From Oscillatoriales cyanobacterium (lineage in GTDB: Bacteria > Cyanobacteriota > Cyanobacteriia > Cyanobacteriales > Microcoleaceae): DNA of 51,995 nt. Under the pieces are notes generated by a model. The model worked only from the letters and a program-made list of their open reading frames with translations, was not told the origin of the DNA and searched no databases. The stretch covers positions 1 to 51,995 of the forward strand of contig RDYN01000062.1 of NCBI GenBank assembly GCA_004293365.1, given 5' to 3'. Positions 9,332 to 17,170 of this stretch are shown here, one piece after another; position 1 is the stretch's first letter; each line of letters begins with the position of its first letter. The translations under genes were made by a program, and so were the position numbers.

Positions 9332-9379
9332 TTGTGCGATCGCATTAAGCACTTGCGCGATAAGCTGTTAGGTCATTAA
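9332..9379 (+). pseudogene. Duplicated 3' end of uvrB (16 codons including stop)
   Basis: Reads [19 protein letters not shown], against [19 protein letters not shown] in uvrB (9217-9264). Between the two copies the differences are ATC/ATT, CAT/CAC, TTA/CTG, TTG/TTA and GGG/GGT, all synonymous; the only amino-acid change is CGC/TGC near the 5' edge. It has no start and is a remnant. Its TAA overlaps, on the other strand, the stop codon of the MazF-like gene. Confidence 0.85.
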
Positions 9380-9753
9380 GGCAAAATTGAAAAATTGAAT
9401 AGAGCTTTCAGTCCATCTGCGATCGGCTGATACTCTTCAGGGGTTAAAGTGCCAAGATAGCGCGATACTCGTCGCATATCTACAGCACGTATTTGATCCA
9501 GCAACACTGTCGAGTCGGAAATGAGATTTCCCACTCCTGCCGGAAGACTTGGGTATAAGATGGGATTTTGTGCAGCCCAATTTCCTGATTGTCTGGTTAT
9601 CGGCACAACAATTAACAGCGGAAAACGTATCGCACCTGTTTGACTGGGTATCCCGACTACTAAAGCAGGACGTTTTCCTTGCTGTTCGTGAAATGGAGGT
9701 ATTTGAGGGGCGAAATCAACCAGTACAATATCCCGGAGGGTTATATTAGACAC
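9376..9753 (-). CDS. MazF/PemK-type mRNA interferase toxin
   Basis: About 125 residues from the GTG at 9753 (VSNITLRDIVLVDFAPQ), which overlaps the upstream antitoxin stop by 8 bases; the frame stays open 10 codons further upstream. PemK/MazF hallmarks: RDIVLVDFAP.IPP near the N-terminus, KRPALVVG, the strand LLIVVPITRQ, a loop with NLISDSTVLLDQIRAVDMRRV and the C-terminal helix EYQPIADGLKALF. Toxins of this family are ribosome-independent endoribonucleases that dimerise and are neutralised by the co-encoded antitoxin. The pair sits on the strand opposite uvrB and ends within the duplicated uvrB tail. It looks intact. Confidence 0.88.
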   Translation of the reverse strand: MSNITLRDIVLVDFAPQIPPFHEQQGKRPALVVGIPSQTGAIRFPLLIVVPITRQSGNWAAQNPILYPSLPAGVGNLISDSTVLLDQIRAVDMRRVSRYLGTLTPEEYQPIADGLKALFNFSILP

Positions 9754-10159
9754 TGGATTTTTCGACCCCTTCTTCTTCAACAATAACGCAACCTACCCCA
9801 GGTAGATACCGCACGGCTTTACCAAGTGTCATGGGGTCTACATCTCCCCAATCATAGGGTGGAATTTCACCTTCTAGGTAAAGTTCGCGCCAAGTTGAGT
9901 TTTCCAATTCTTCGTCAGAAATATCAGGGAAAAGTATGAGCACTTCTCCAATACCGACAGGAAAACCATTGAGTTTGCTCAAGCCATCGATTACGGTAGC
10001 TAGAAGGGATAAGTCTATCTGGTGCAGATTTTCGGCTTTTTCGATCAGTTGGTAGATGGTTTCAGGATTGACTGTTTCGGGGATTAATTCTAGCAAGCTG
10101 TCAGGGGTGAAACCTCGACTCTTGAGGTATTCAGCTAGTTGCAAACGAATTGTACTCAT
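9746..10159 (-). CDS. Antitoxin with XRE-like helix-turn-helix, partner of MazF-type toxin
   Basis: 137 residues. The N-terminal 75 residues fit a divergent XRE-type HTH: LAEYLKSRGFTPDSLLEL, TIYQLIEKAENLHQIDLSLL, ATVIDGLSKLNGFPVGIGEVL. The remaining part is acidic (DISDEELENSTWRELYLEGEIPP) and ends in PGVGCVIVEEEG, suitable for wrapping the basic toxin. The gene order (antitoxin first, 8-base overlap with the toxin start) is standard for autoregulated type II modules. An XRE-like antitoxin with a MazF/PemK toxin is less usual than AbrB- or RHH-type pairings. The family assignment is by pattern only. Confidence 0.78.
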   Translation of the reverse strand: MSTIRLQLAEYLKSRGFTPDSLLELIPETVNPETIYQLIEKAENLHQIDLSLLATVIDGLSKLNGFPVGIGEVLILFPDISDEELENSTWRELYLEGEIPPYDWGDVDPMTLGKAVRYLPGVGCVIVEEEGVEKSSV

Positions 10160-10187
10160 AGGTTTTGTGAGTAAAAATTTTTAGGCT

Positions 10188-10247
10188 AAAGTGCGATCGC
10201 CCTTTACCATTATCCTATTTTTTGGATGGGAAGGGCGATCGCACTTT
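10188..10247 (-). terminator. Strong 17-bp stem-loop built around HIP1
   Basis: Perfect 17-bp arms (AAAGTGCGATCGCCCTT / AAGGGCGATCGCACTTT) with a 26-base loop. Each arm contains the HIP1 octamer GCGATCGC. On the plus strand TTTTTA follows. It lies between the antitoxin start at 10159 and the minus-strand gene ending at 10329 and may terminate transcription of the latter before the toxin-antitoxin operon. Confidence 0.75.
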
Positions 10248-10328
10248 TTACCAGATTCCTAACCTTTGGGCTGATTCGCGATCGGATAAGTTTTTGTCTG
10301 AGCGCTAATCATCAGAAAGGTTAGATAG

Positions 10329-10520
10329 CTATTGAGCTTGTCCAAACTTAGCTATGAAATGGTAAATTTCGTCATTACTCAGGCGGCCAAAGTCTGGCGG
10401 GTTAACTATGCCCCTGCCTTTGACTACCAGTTGGGCTATCGCAATCAGCATGGTACGGACTTGCCAGCCTAAAGGGTTAGGATACAATTGTCCATCTTCT
10501 GTGCTAAAATTTTGGGACAT
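10329..10520 (-). CDS. Small hypothetical protein
   Basis: 63 residues from the ATG at 10520 (MSQNFSTEDGQLYPNPLGWQ); an earlier start would add 14 residues but gives less typical sequence. It contains a helical segment (VRTMLIAIAQLVVKGRGIV) and ends NDEIYHFIAKFGQAQ. I do not recognise a family. The composition is ordinary for a soluble protein, and a strong stem-loop follows on the same strand. Nothing in the neighbourhood points to a function. Confidence 0.6.
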   Translation of the reverse strand: MSQNFSTEDGQLYPNPLGWQVRTMLIAIAQLVVKGRGIVNPPDFGRLSNDEIYHFIAKFGQAQ

Positions 10521-10717
10521 ATTATTTGTGGTTAGGTTTGCTGTTGGTGGTTTGAAAGTCAAGAGGTCAAATCATCTGGAGTTTTCTAGCCAAAACGAGG
10601 GTTCTGTCTGAATTTGTAGTTCAGGCAGCCTTTTTCGTTTTCACTACTTTATTTCTAACAGATTGACTCTAGAAAGTCAACCGGGTCGGGAATTTTTGTT
10701 TTGAGAATAAGGGATTT

Positions 10718-10849
10718 AAATTGAGATATTTACTAAACTAAATTGAGATATTTACTAAACTAAATTGAGATATTTACTAAACTAAATTGAGATATTTGCT
10801 AAACTAAATTGAGATGTTTACTAAACTAAATTGAGATGTTTACTAAAAT
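10718..10849. repeat. Six tandem copies of a 22-bp A/T-rich repeat
   Basis: Copies begin at 10718, 10740, 10762, 10784, 10806 and 10828. The unit reads AAATTGAGATATTTACTAAACT without its last few bases varying; the last two copies change ATATTT to ATGTTT. A second direct repeat of ATTGATATTTAAAATACTAA (10851 and 10877) follows at once. There are no stems and no spacers, so it is not CRISPR. Nothing else is visible in 10521-10971. Confidence 0.95.
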
Positions 10850-10971
10850 GATTGATATTTAAAATACTAAAATAGGATTGATATTTAAAATACTAAAAAA
10901 AGTTAGTTTTATTTACGATCGCCCCTACCGATCGACAGTATCCAAGTGAACAAGCGATTTGGGAGACAGCA

Positions 10972-11040
10972 ATGAGCAAATTTCAGTTATTCGATGCAGT
11001 GAGTTTAACCGAACCCATCGCCCTCGCCGATCGCCCAAAA
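10972..11040 (+). pseudogene. N-terminal remnant of a DUF4926-type protein
   Basis: The first 22 codons read MSKFQLFDAVSLTEPIALAD-RP, matching the start of DUF4926 proteins (typically F.LFD.V.LTE.I.L.D followed by a G-rich TIVEVL strand). After RP the frame continues only as KHHPNKLLTQYRSIR and the 3' end of the opposite-strand gene, with no family-like sequence. Some 50-60 residues are missing. DUF4926 genes commonly sit next to small toxin-like genes, so this may be debris of another such module. The identification rests on one short stretch. Confidence 0.5.
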
Positions 11041-11055
11041 CACCACCCAAACAAA

Positions 11056-11580
11056 CTACTTACTCAATACCGCAGCATCCGTACTGCTAGCAAAAGCCGG
11101 ACTAATAAACTCATCCTTCTCGGAGGCTGTGATGAAACCCTTGTCTACAGCTAGCTGCATCACTTCAGTCAGAAATCCTCTGAGCGCATCTAATACTTGA
11201 GCGCGATCGCACTCAAACTGCTTTTCCCAGTATGAAGATCCAAACTTAATCAAAGTGCAGTTAATTTTATTGCCAGCGGGTACTAATTTGATAGTTATGC
11301 AGCAACTTTCAGCAAACGTAATTTCAATTTTTTTACCTTGCGATAGCTCGGCAATTTGGAATGGTAGTCTATCCCAAATTAAACATATATCCGGCTCCAA
11401 AAAAACTTGGATTTTTTCTGAGCCTATTTTCCATACAACCACATGATTGTATTCAAAAAAGAAACGCCTTAATCCCATTTCAAAGTCAGAAAATTCTCCC
11501 AATGGATCTTCGGGAGGTTCAGCGTAGATATCAAAACTGAGCTTTTCTAATCCGATCTCAAGTTTATAACTATTATTCAT
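11056..11580 (-). CDS. Probable immunity protein of an orphan toxin pair
   Basis: 174 residues from the second ATG (11580), chosen because GGGAG at 11589-11593 lies 8 bases upstream of it and only 3 bases from the first ATG at 11586. That ribosome-binding site lies inside the last codons of the upstream gene, so the two are translationally coupled. The protein is soluble, acidic and of alpha/beta type (YKLEIGLEKLSFDIYAEPPED, HVVVWKIGSEKIQVFLEPD, CCITIKLVPAGNKINCTLIKF) with a helical C-terminus. I do not recognise the family. Length, acidity and coupling to a small toxin-like gene suggest an immunity role; this is inference. Confidence 0.7.
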   Translation of the reverse strand: MNNSYKLEIGLEKLSFDIYAEPPEDPLGEFSDFEMGLRRFFFEYNHVVVWKIGSEKIQVFLEPDICLIWDRLPFQIAELSQGKKIEITFAESCCITIKLVPAGNKINCTLIKFGSSYWEKQFECDRAQVLDALRGFLTEVMQLAVDKGFITASEKDEFISPAFASSTDAAVLSK

Positions 11581-12016
11581 TGCCATTACTCCCGTTAAAT
11601 CGCGATAAAGTGCGGCTATTTACTACCGGATAACCGGAATTCAGCGTTCCATCAACATCCCTTTGAATAAAAGCGCGAGAGACATTTTCAGTAATTGTTC
11701 CGTCTGGATGATAAACTCTACCAATAGGACGCTGAAAATCAATTATGTACTTACCTGAATATTTTGGTACTAATTGCTCAGCCATTATCCAGTCCTCTGC
11801 ATTTAGCCACTGTCCTTGGTCATCATTAGTGCTTGCTGCTCTGCCGACAAATCTGTTGGCTTTACGTTTTGGCCCGTGATAACTCTCTATATGATCGTAG
11901 GCTTTAGTTGATTTAGGATTGTTCCATTGCGGTTCGCTTCCGCTACCTGTCCATTTACAACCGCTGCCAACTTCTACGCTTAAATCTATTATATCCTGTT
12001 GAACAATTTCTGCCAC
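11573..12016 (-). CDS. Orphan polymorphic-toxin-like C-terminal domain
   Basis: 147 residues from a GTG at 12016, with no upstream delivery domain. The conserved-looking polar core resembles nuclease-like toxin tips of polymorphic toxins: AYDHIESYHGPKRKANRFVG, GQWLNAEDWIMAEQLVPK, DFQRPIGRVYHPDGTI, RAFIQRDVDGTLNSGYPV. Candidate catalytic residues are His and Glu of DHIESYHG, the following Lys/Arg cluster, and Arg/Asp of GRVYHPDG. I cannot name the family. The downstream overlapping gene is a likely immunity protein. The upstream side is only 89 bases from an unrelated reductase gene, so this is a detached cassette or a solitary toxin. A non-toxin role is possible. Confidence 0.65.
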   Translation of the reverse strand: MAEIVQQDIIDLSVEVGSGCKWTGSGSEPQWNNPKSTKAYDHIESYHGPKRKANRFVGRAASTNDDQGQWLNAEDWIMAEQLVPKYSGKYIIDFQRPIGRVYHPDGTITENVSRAFIQRDVDGTLNSGYPVVNSRTLSRFNGSNGNE

Positions 12017-12067
12017 TTCTCTATATTTTTGATTTGTACAACATACATGATATTAAAAAAGTGGTAA

Positions 12068-12093
12068 GTTGGGTTTCGTTACTTCCACCCAAC
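12068..12093 (-). terminator. Small inverted repeat after the aldo/keto reductase gene
   Basis: GTTGGGT / ACCCAAC arms (7 bp) with a 12-base loop, about 13 bases beyond the reductase stop on the minus strand. No clear U-run follows. It could be a weak terminator or a copy of a common small repeat. Confidence 0.4.
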
Positions 12094-12105
12094 CTACTAA
12101 TAAAC

Positions 12106-13143
12106 TTACGGTGTCGGATTCGGATACTTAGCGTGCACCGCATTAATTTCCGCTACAATCTCCTTATCCAATTCCACCTCCAAACTACCGAGATTTTCCT
12201 CCAACTGTTCGAGACTTGTTCCACCGATAATTGTGCTAGTCACAAACCACCGCGATCGCACATAAGCCAAAGCCATCTGCGCCGGACTCAAATTGTGTTT
12301 TTGAGCAATCTCAACATACGCTTTCACCGCATCATTCAGATTAGTTTTATCGTAACGCTGACCGAATCCTGCGAACAAAGCCAGCCGCGAATTTTCCGGT
12401 ATTCCATTTAAGTATTTACCCGTTAAAAGTCCGAATCCTAAAGGACTGTAAGCCATCAATCCCACATTTTTAAAGCGGCAAGTCTCTGCCAAATTCATGT
12501 GAAAAGTCCGATTGCTCAAACTGAAAGCATTCTGAATCGAAATAACCTTCGGCAAATCGTGTTTTTCGGCTAATTCGCAAAACTCGCAAACTCCCCAAGG
12601 CGTTTCGTTGCTCAAACCCAAATAGCGGATTTTGCCAGCTTTAATTAAGTCAGCAAATACCTCTAACTGTTCTAAAATTGGTACAGTTTCGTGTTCTTGG
12701 GCGATGTCGTAGTCCGGCGCGCCAAATAGGGGCACGTAGCGATCGGGCCAGTGGATCTGATAGAGGTCGATGTAGTCTGTTTGCAGGCGCTTCAGGCTGT
12801 CGTTCAGGGCTTTTTCGACATTTGGGCGATCGATCTGATTTTTCCCTTCCCGAATCCACTTTAATCGAGTGCTTCTCCCCGCCACTTTAGTTGCTATAAT
12901 GACTTTATCCCGCTGCTGTCGCGCCAACCATTCGCCGATATATTCCTCGGTTTTTCCCTGAGTTTCGGGTTTTCCCGGCACCGGATACATTTCTGCCGTA
13001 TCGATAAAGTTGATGCCTTTATCAATGGCAAAATCGAGCTGTTCAGCCGCTTCTGCAACCGTATTCTGCTGGCCGTAAGTCATCGTACCCAAACAGATTT
13101 CAGATACTGATAAGTCGCTGTTGCCGAGTTTTTTGTATTCCAT
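12106..13143 (-). CDS. Aldo/keto reductase, Tas-like
   Basis: 345 residues, close throughout to the Tas subfamily of NADPH-dependent aldo/keto reductases. Motifs: LGTMTYGQQNT at the N-terminus, INFIDTAEMYPVPGKPETQG (catalytic Asp/Tyr region), DKVIIATKV (catalytic Lys), a DYIDLYQIHWPDR segment bearing the His, GLSNETPWGV, the LMAYSPLGFGLLTGKYLNG cofactor loop and STIIGGTSLEQLEENL at the NADPH site. It should reduce carbonyl compounds in the cytoplasm; the natural substrate is unknown. Start ATG, length and end match the family. No operon partner; a 45-bp repeat array lies upstream. Confidence 0.95.
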   Translation of the reverse strand: MEYKKLGNSDLSVSEICLGTMTYGQQNTVAEAAEQLDFAIDKGINFIDTAEMYPVPGKPETQGKTEEYIGEWLARQQRDKVIIATKVAGRSTRLKWIREGKNQIDRPNVEKALNDSLKRLQTDYIDLYQIHWPDRYVPLFGAPDYDIAQEHETVPILEQLEVFADLIKAGKIRYLGLSNETPWGVCEFCELAEKHDLPKVISIQNAFSLSNRTFHMNLAETCRFKNVGLMAYSPLGFGLLTGKYLNGIPENSRLALFAGFGQRYDKTNLNDAVKAYVEIAQKHNLSPAQMALAYVRSRWFVTSTIIGGTSLEQLEENLGSLEVELDKEIVAEINAVHAKYPNPTP

Positions 13144-13202
13144 TATTTCGATTGCCTGACAAATATCAGATTCTATTTTACCGAAAAACAGCGACTTTGT
13201 TT

Positions 13203-13615
13203 ATAATTGGTAAGGTACGCAATCCGCACCCTACATTGTGAAGTTTATTATAATTGGTAAGGTGCGCAATCCGCACCCTACATTGTGAAATTTTATAATT
13301 GGTAAGGTGCGCAATCCGCACCCTACATTGTGAAATTTTATAATTGGTAAGGTGCGCATTGCGCACCCTATATTGTGAGATTTTATAATTGGTAAGGTGC
13401 GCATTGCGCACCCTACATTGTGAAATTTTATAATTGGCAAGGTGCGCATTGCGCACCCTATATTGTGAGATTTTATAATTGGTAAGGTGCGCATTGCGCA
13501 CCCTACATTGTGAAACTTTAATGTTAATATAAATAATTGCTATCCCAGTAAGGTGCGCATTGCGCACCCTACATTGTGAAACTTTAATGTTAATATAAAT
13601 AATTGCTATCCCAAT
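13203..13615. repeat. Tandem array of 45-bp units with a GGTGCGCA palindrome
   Basis: Seven units with steps of about 45 bp (starts near 13203, 13249, 13295, 13340, 13385, 13430, 13475), then two 66-bp units. Each unit has the palindrome GGTGCGCATTGCGCACC (variant GGTGCGCAATCCGCACC) and a tail CTACATTGTGAAATTTTATA. Because 45 is a multiple of three, one frame stays open on the minus strand; this is a by-product of the repeat. The array separates the reductase from the aminotransferase gene. Confidence 0.95.
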
Positions 13616-13620
13616 TTTAC

Positions 13621-14745
13621 ATGAGTAGTATTCCCACAAAAGTTCCCTTTGTAAACCTTTACCTGCAACACCAACCAATCGAATCTCAAATAGCAGCAAC
13701 ACTTGAAAAAATTATCCAGCACGGAGACTTTATTTTAGGTGAAGCACTGACAGAATTTGAAACAGCATTTGCAGCAGCTTCTGGAGTAAAATACGGCGTA
13801 GGAGTGGCTTGTGGAACTGATGCGATCGCCCTCGGACTCCAAGCTTGCGGCATTAATCCGGGCGACGAAATTCTCATACCCGCCAACACTTTTATCGCCA
13901 CCGCGATCGCCGTCCTCGAAGCCAAAGCAGTACCTATTCTGGTGGATTGCGACCCAGAAACCGCCCTGATTGACCTCACAGCAGCCGAAACAGCGATTAC
14001 CTCGAAAACTAAAGCAATTATCCCCGTACACCTCTACGGTCAAATGGTATCGCCCAGTCAGCTTTTAGATTTTGCGAACCGCCACGATTTGATCGTATTT
14101 GAAGATGCCGCCCAAGCGCACTTAGCCGAAAGAGAAGGATACCGCGCGGGTTCTTTTGGAAAAGCAGCAGCATTCAGCTTTTATCCCAGCAAAAATCTCG
14201 GCTGTTTTGGCGACGGCGGGATGTTAATTACTAACGATGCAGAAATCGCACAAAAAATGCGAACTCTCCGCAATTACGGAGCACCAAGCAAATATTTGCA
14301 CGCAGAAATTGGCAGCAACAGCCGCCTCGACAATTTGCAAGCCGCCGTGCTCAATTTGAAATTGCCTTACTTGGAAAAATGGAATCGCGATCGCACCGAC
14401 GCCGCTCAATACTACAATACTCTACTAGAACCCCTGAAACCCAAAGGCATTGTACCGATCGCCAATCACAGCAGCAGCGGTCACATTTATCACCTCTACG
14501 TAATCCAGATTACTGACAAAAGCTCTATTAACCGCAACCAGCTTCAAGAAAAACTCACCAAAGAAGGCATCCAAACAGGCATCCACTATCCTGTACCTTG
14601 CCACCTGCAACCAGCCTACCAAAACTTAGGCAATCCGGGCGACTTCCCCCACACAGAAACCCTGTGCGAACAGATTTTATCCTTGCCAATGTATCCCGGA
14701 TTGAGCAATACTCAGATCGAGCAGGTTGTAAGGGCGATCAGTTGA
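13621..14745 (+). CDS. DegT/DnrJ/EryC1/StrS family sugar aminotransferase
   Basis: 374 residues from the ATG at 13621. This PLP-dependent family transfers an amino group to keto-sugars of nucleotide-linked sugars used in polysaccharide building. Visible: VPFVNLYLQHQPIE, GVACGTDAIALGLQACG (cofactor phosphate site), DEILIPANTFIATAIAV, LIVFEDAAQAHLAE (Asp that contacts the pyridine nitrogen), FSFYPSKNLGCFGDGG with Lys191 as Schiff-base lysine, and SRLDNLQAAVL with HYPVPCHLQPAY near the C-terminus. It heads a plus-strand run of exopolysaccharide genes, so a role in surface-sugar synthesis is likely. Five CAGTTGA heptads begin at its stop codon. Confidence 0.95.
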   Translation: MSSIPTKVPFVNLYLQHQPIESQIAATLEKIIQHGDFILGEALTEFETAFAAASGVKYGVGVACGTDAIALGLQACGINPGDEILIPANTFIATAIAVLEAKAVPILVDCDPETALIDLTAAETAITSKTKAIIPVHLYGQMVSPSQLLDFANRHDLIVFEDAAQAHLAEREGYRAGSFGKAAAFSFYPSKNLGCFGDGGMLITNDAEIAQKMRTLRNYGAPSKYLHAEIGSNSRLDNLQAAVLNLKLPYLEKWNRDRTDAAQYYNTLLEPLKPKGIVPIANHSSSGHIYHLYVIQITDKSSINRNQLQEKLTKEGIQTGIHYPVPCHLQPAYQNLGNPGDFPHTETLCEQILSLPMYPGLSNTQIEQVVRAIS

Positions 14746-15177
14746 CAGTTGACAGTTGACAGTTGACAGTTGACAGAAGGAAAAGTTGACAGTTGACAGA
14801 AGGAAAAGTTGACAGAAGAAAGACGCAATACTAAAGGAAGACGCAATACTGAAGGAAGACGCAATACTCTAGATGGAAAAAGACATACACAGTAAACTGT
14901 TTAGCGATCGGTATTTTACCTTTAATTAAGTGGATTTATAGCGGTTCTCAAAAAAGTGAGGTATGCCCTAATGCCCTATTCCCTATTCCCAGTCGTACCT
15001 CATCTTTCTGAGAAAGGCTATACTTAATTGTTTATAAAAGTTATGCTGAGGATGTTGCAAGCCATAGGGTGGAGATCTCAAAGCGTTGGAATTGGGAATT
15101 AACAAATCTTTAACTCACCGTTCAAAATCGCTTTCGCGTTGCGAATCCAGCGCGGCTATCTCAAAACTTCTCAAACC
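14746..15177. repeat. Intergenic with CAGTTGA heptads and 15-bp direct repeats
   Basis: 14742-14776 is (CAGTTGA)5, followed by GAAGGAAAAGTTGACAG repeats and by three copies of GAAGACGCAATACT (about 14817-14870). The remaining 300 bases to the exosortase ATG hold no gene. Confidence 0.8.
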
Positions 15178-16053
15178 ATGCAAATCCAGCGCAGAATTCG
15201 CATTCTTCTCAAGCGATACCTCATGGGGGAAGGTATCACGGTACTCTTAGTGCTGCTTTACGCCCCCCTGCTAGTACACTGGTACGACGGCTGGTTCAAC
15301 AAAAACATCAGCATCGAACACGAATATTTCAGCCACGGAATAATTGGTTTGCCCTACGCCGCTTATATTGCTTGGACAAACCGAAACTGCTGGCTGCGCT
15401 TGCCCAACTCGCCGCATCCTTTGGGAAGCTTTTTGCTGGTACTAGCAACGCTTTTTTATCTGAGTCGCTTAAGCGATTTAGTGAATTTATCCCTGCCACT
15501 AATGCTGGCTGGCATTTGCTTATCTTTAAAAGGATTTCCCGGCTTAAAATTGCAAGCAATGCCGCTTTTATTCGTATTTTTAGCCTCGCCAAATCACATT
15601 CCTTACCTCATAGAACCCTACGCCTTGCCGTTGCAGGACTTCATTGCTAAAACATCAGGCTGGATCTTAATTAAGGTTGGTCTCAACGTGAGAGTGGAAG
15701 AAATTTATCTCTACGTAAACGATCGCATTGTCGAAGTTGCCCCCCACTGTGCAGGCTTAAAAATGCTGTTTACCAGTCTTTACGTCAGCTTAATTCTACT
15801 GGATTGGACGGGAGTTGGGAATTCCCACAAAAGAAGCATTTTCTTTTTAGTGGCTGCATCTATCATTAGCATCACTTCCAACATTCTCCGCAACACTTTG
15901 CTGACTTACTTTCACGGAACCGACAGAGAGACGTTTTTTACTTGGCTGCACGCCGGATGGGGGGGAGACTTGTATTCTGCTTGTATACTAGGCTTATTGG
16001 TACTTCTCATCAACGGGATGGAAAAGTATTTCCCAAGCCAGTCTGCCCATTAA
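15178..16053 (+). CDS. Cyanoexosortase B
   Basis: 291 residues from the ATG at 15178; the frame stays open 13 codons upstream without a better start. It is an integral membrane protein with about eight hydrophobic helices. The exosortase/archaeosortase catalytic triad is visible: Cys191 in APHCAGLKML, Arg238 in SNILRNTLL and His258 in WLHAGWGGDL. Exosortases are thought to cleave and transfer proteins bearing a C-terminal PEP-CTERM-like tag during export, often alongside exopolysaccharide genes. The B subtype is assigned because the next gene encodes its dedicated partner. (The symbol crtB used for this enzyme is also used for phytoene synthase, so I leave it out.) Its stop overlaps the next start (TAATG). 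Confidence 0.9.
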   Translation: MQIQRRIRILLKRYLMGEGITVLLVLLYAPLLVHWYDGWFNKNISIEHEYFSHGIIGLPYAAYIAWTNRNCWLRLPNSPHPLGSFLLVLATLFYLSRLSDLVNLSLPLMLAGICLSLKGFPGLKLQAMPLLFVFLASPNHIPYLIEPYALPLQDFIAKTSGWILIKVGLNVRVEEIYLYVNDRIVEVAPHCAGLKMLFTSLYVSLILLDWTGVGNSHKRSIFFLVAASIISITSNILRNTLLTYFHGTDRETFFTWLHAGWGGDLYSACILGLLVLLINGMEKYFPSQSAH

Positions 16054-16766
16054 TGAAACAAATGATTTCAGCACGGAAACTACTGCGGCGGTACCAATTA
16101 TCTAAAATTGTGGTACTGGTGTTTTTGCTGGTACTGGTTGCGACAGTAGCAATTCCCGGCTACGCGACGGGAAGGTGGCCTTGGACAAATCCGCCAACAG
16201 TTACAAACCTCAAGCAGTTAAAAAGTTTGCGCCAACACGGCATCACACTTCCTGACTGGGAGGTAATCCGCGTCCAGAATAACGTTCAAATTGGCGGGCA
16301 CAGATGGTTAGTTGAAGAAATTAAAAATCATCAAACAATTGCCATTTTATTGCTAATGCCTCAAAATTCCCCCAAAAACCAGCCGCAAGTAGAATGGCTA
16401 GATATTGATGGATTTCACCGGTGGCAAACAGATTCTCATCGCACTTTGAGGTTTACAGTTAAATTAGCGCCAACATCCGACAAGCCCTCACCTACTATCG
16501 AGACAAGGTTTTTCCGAAGCTGGACTTCCCAACAAACTTTTGCTGTCGTGCAGTGGTACGCTTGGCCTAATGGAGGTTCTCCAGCAACTAGCCGCTGGTT
16601 TTGGGAAGACAGCATTGCGAGACTGTGGAACCGTCGCGCCTCTTGGGTTGCTGTCAGTATCATCCTTCCCATCCAACCGCAGGGCGATATTAAGATAGTT
16701 GAACCGCTGCTGGAATCTCTGGGCAAAAGTGTTCAGACTCAATTAATGGCAGAAATTTTCAGATAA
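16053..16766 (+). CDS. Cyanoexosortase B system-associated protein
   Basis: 237 residues; the ATG shares its A with the exosortase TAA. One N-terminal membrane helix (SKIVVLVFLLVLVATVAIPGY) is followed by the family-like segment GRWPWTNPPTVTNLKQLKSL and a roughly 190-residue domain facing the periplasm (WEVIRVQNNVQIGGHRWLVE, AVVQWYAWPNGG). Members of this family occur next to cyanoexosortase B and resemble the EpsI-type subunits of other exosortase systems; they probably assist the sorting reaction. The end ESLGKSVQTQLMAEIFR is typical. The stop is followed directly by GGGTAAT heptads. Confidence 0.85.
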   Translation: MKQMISARKLLRRYQLSKIVVLVFLLVLVATVAIPGYATGRWPWTNPPTVTNLKQLKSLRQHGITLPDWEVIRVQNNVQIGGHRWLVEEIKNHQTIAILLLMPQNSPKNQPQVEWLDIDGFHRWQTDSHRTLRFTVKLAPTSDKPSPTIETRFFRSWTSQQTFAVVQWYAWPNGGSPATSRWFWEDSIARLWNRRASWVAVSIILPIQPQGDIKIVEPLLESLGKSVQTQLMAEIFR

Positions 16767-17170
16767 GGGGTAATGGGTAATGGGTAATGGGTAATGGGTA
16801 ATTGGCCCGCGCAGGGAATTGGTAATTGGGAATTGGTAATTGGCCCGCGCAGGGAATTGGGAATTGGTAATTGGGAATTGGCCCGCGCAGGGAATTGGGA
16901 ATTGGTAATCGCTTGTGCCTAAATCTGAGTAGGAGATTTTTGGAGATACAGAGGCTTGCGTGCGAAAACCTGATATTCGTCGGACAATCTGGAATACCTC
17001 ATGTCGGTAATAACGGCTATATAAGCCAGTGTTCTAAACCTTTATGTCGTCAGTTATTCCCAATTATTCAATTTAAAATCTAAAATCTAAAATCTAAAAT
17101 CTAAAATCTAAAATCTAAAATGGTATGATTTGGTATCAAGAGTAAATATTGATAGTTGAGAATAGCGGAA
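16767..17170. repeat. Intergenic heptad and GGGAATTGG repeats
   Basis: 16767-16800 is (GGGTAAT)n. 16800-16910 holds three copies of a segment GGCCCGCGCAGGGAATTGG. 17076-17120 is (AAAATCT)n, again 7 bp. No gene is visible between them. Confidence 0.85.

Noticed and set aside
13203-13615. Possible CRISPR array
   Set aside because: Units are contiguous tandem repeats with no unique spacers, and no cas genes are nearby.
13178-13702. Minus-strand open frame of 174 residues with repeats of the type YKISQCRVRNAHLTN
   Set aside because: It is the translation of the 45-bp tandem array, open only because the unit is a multiple of three; it has no start signal or independent codon pattern.
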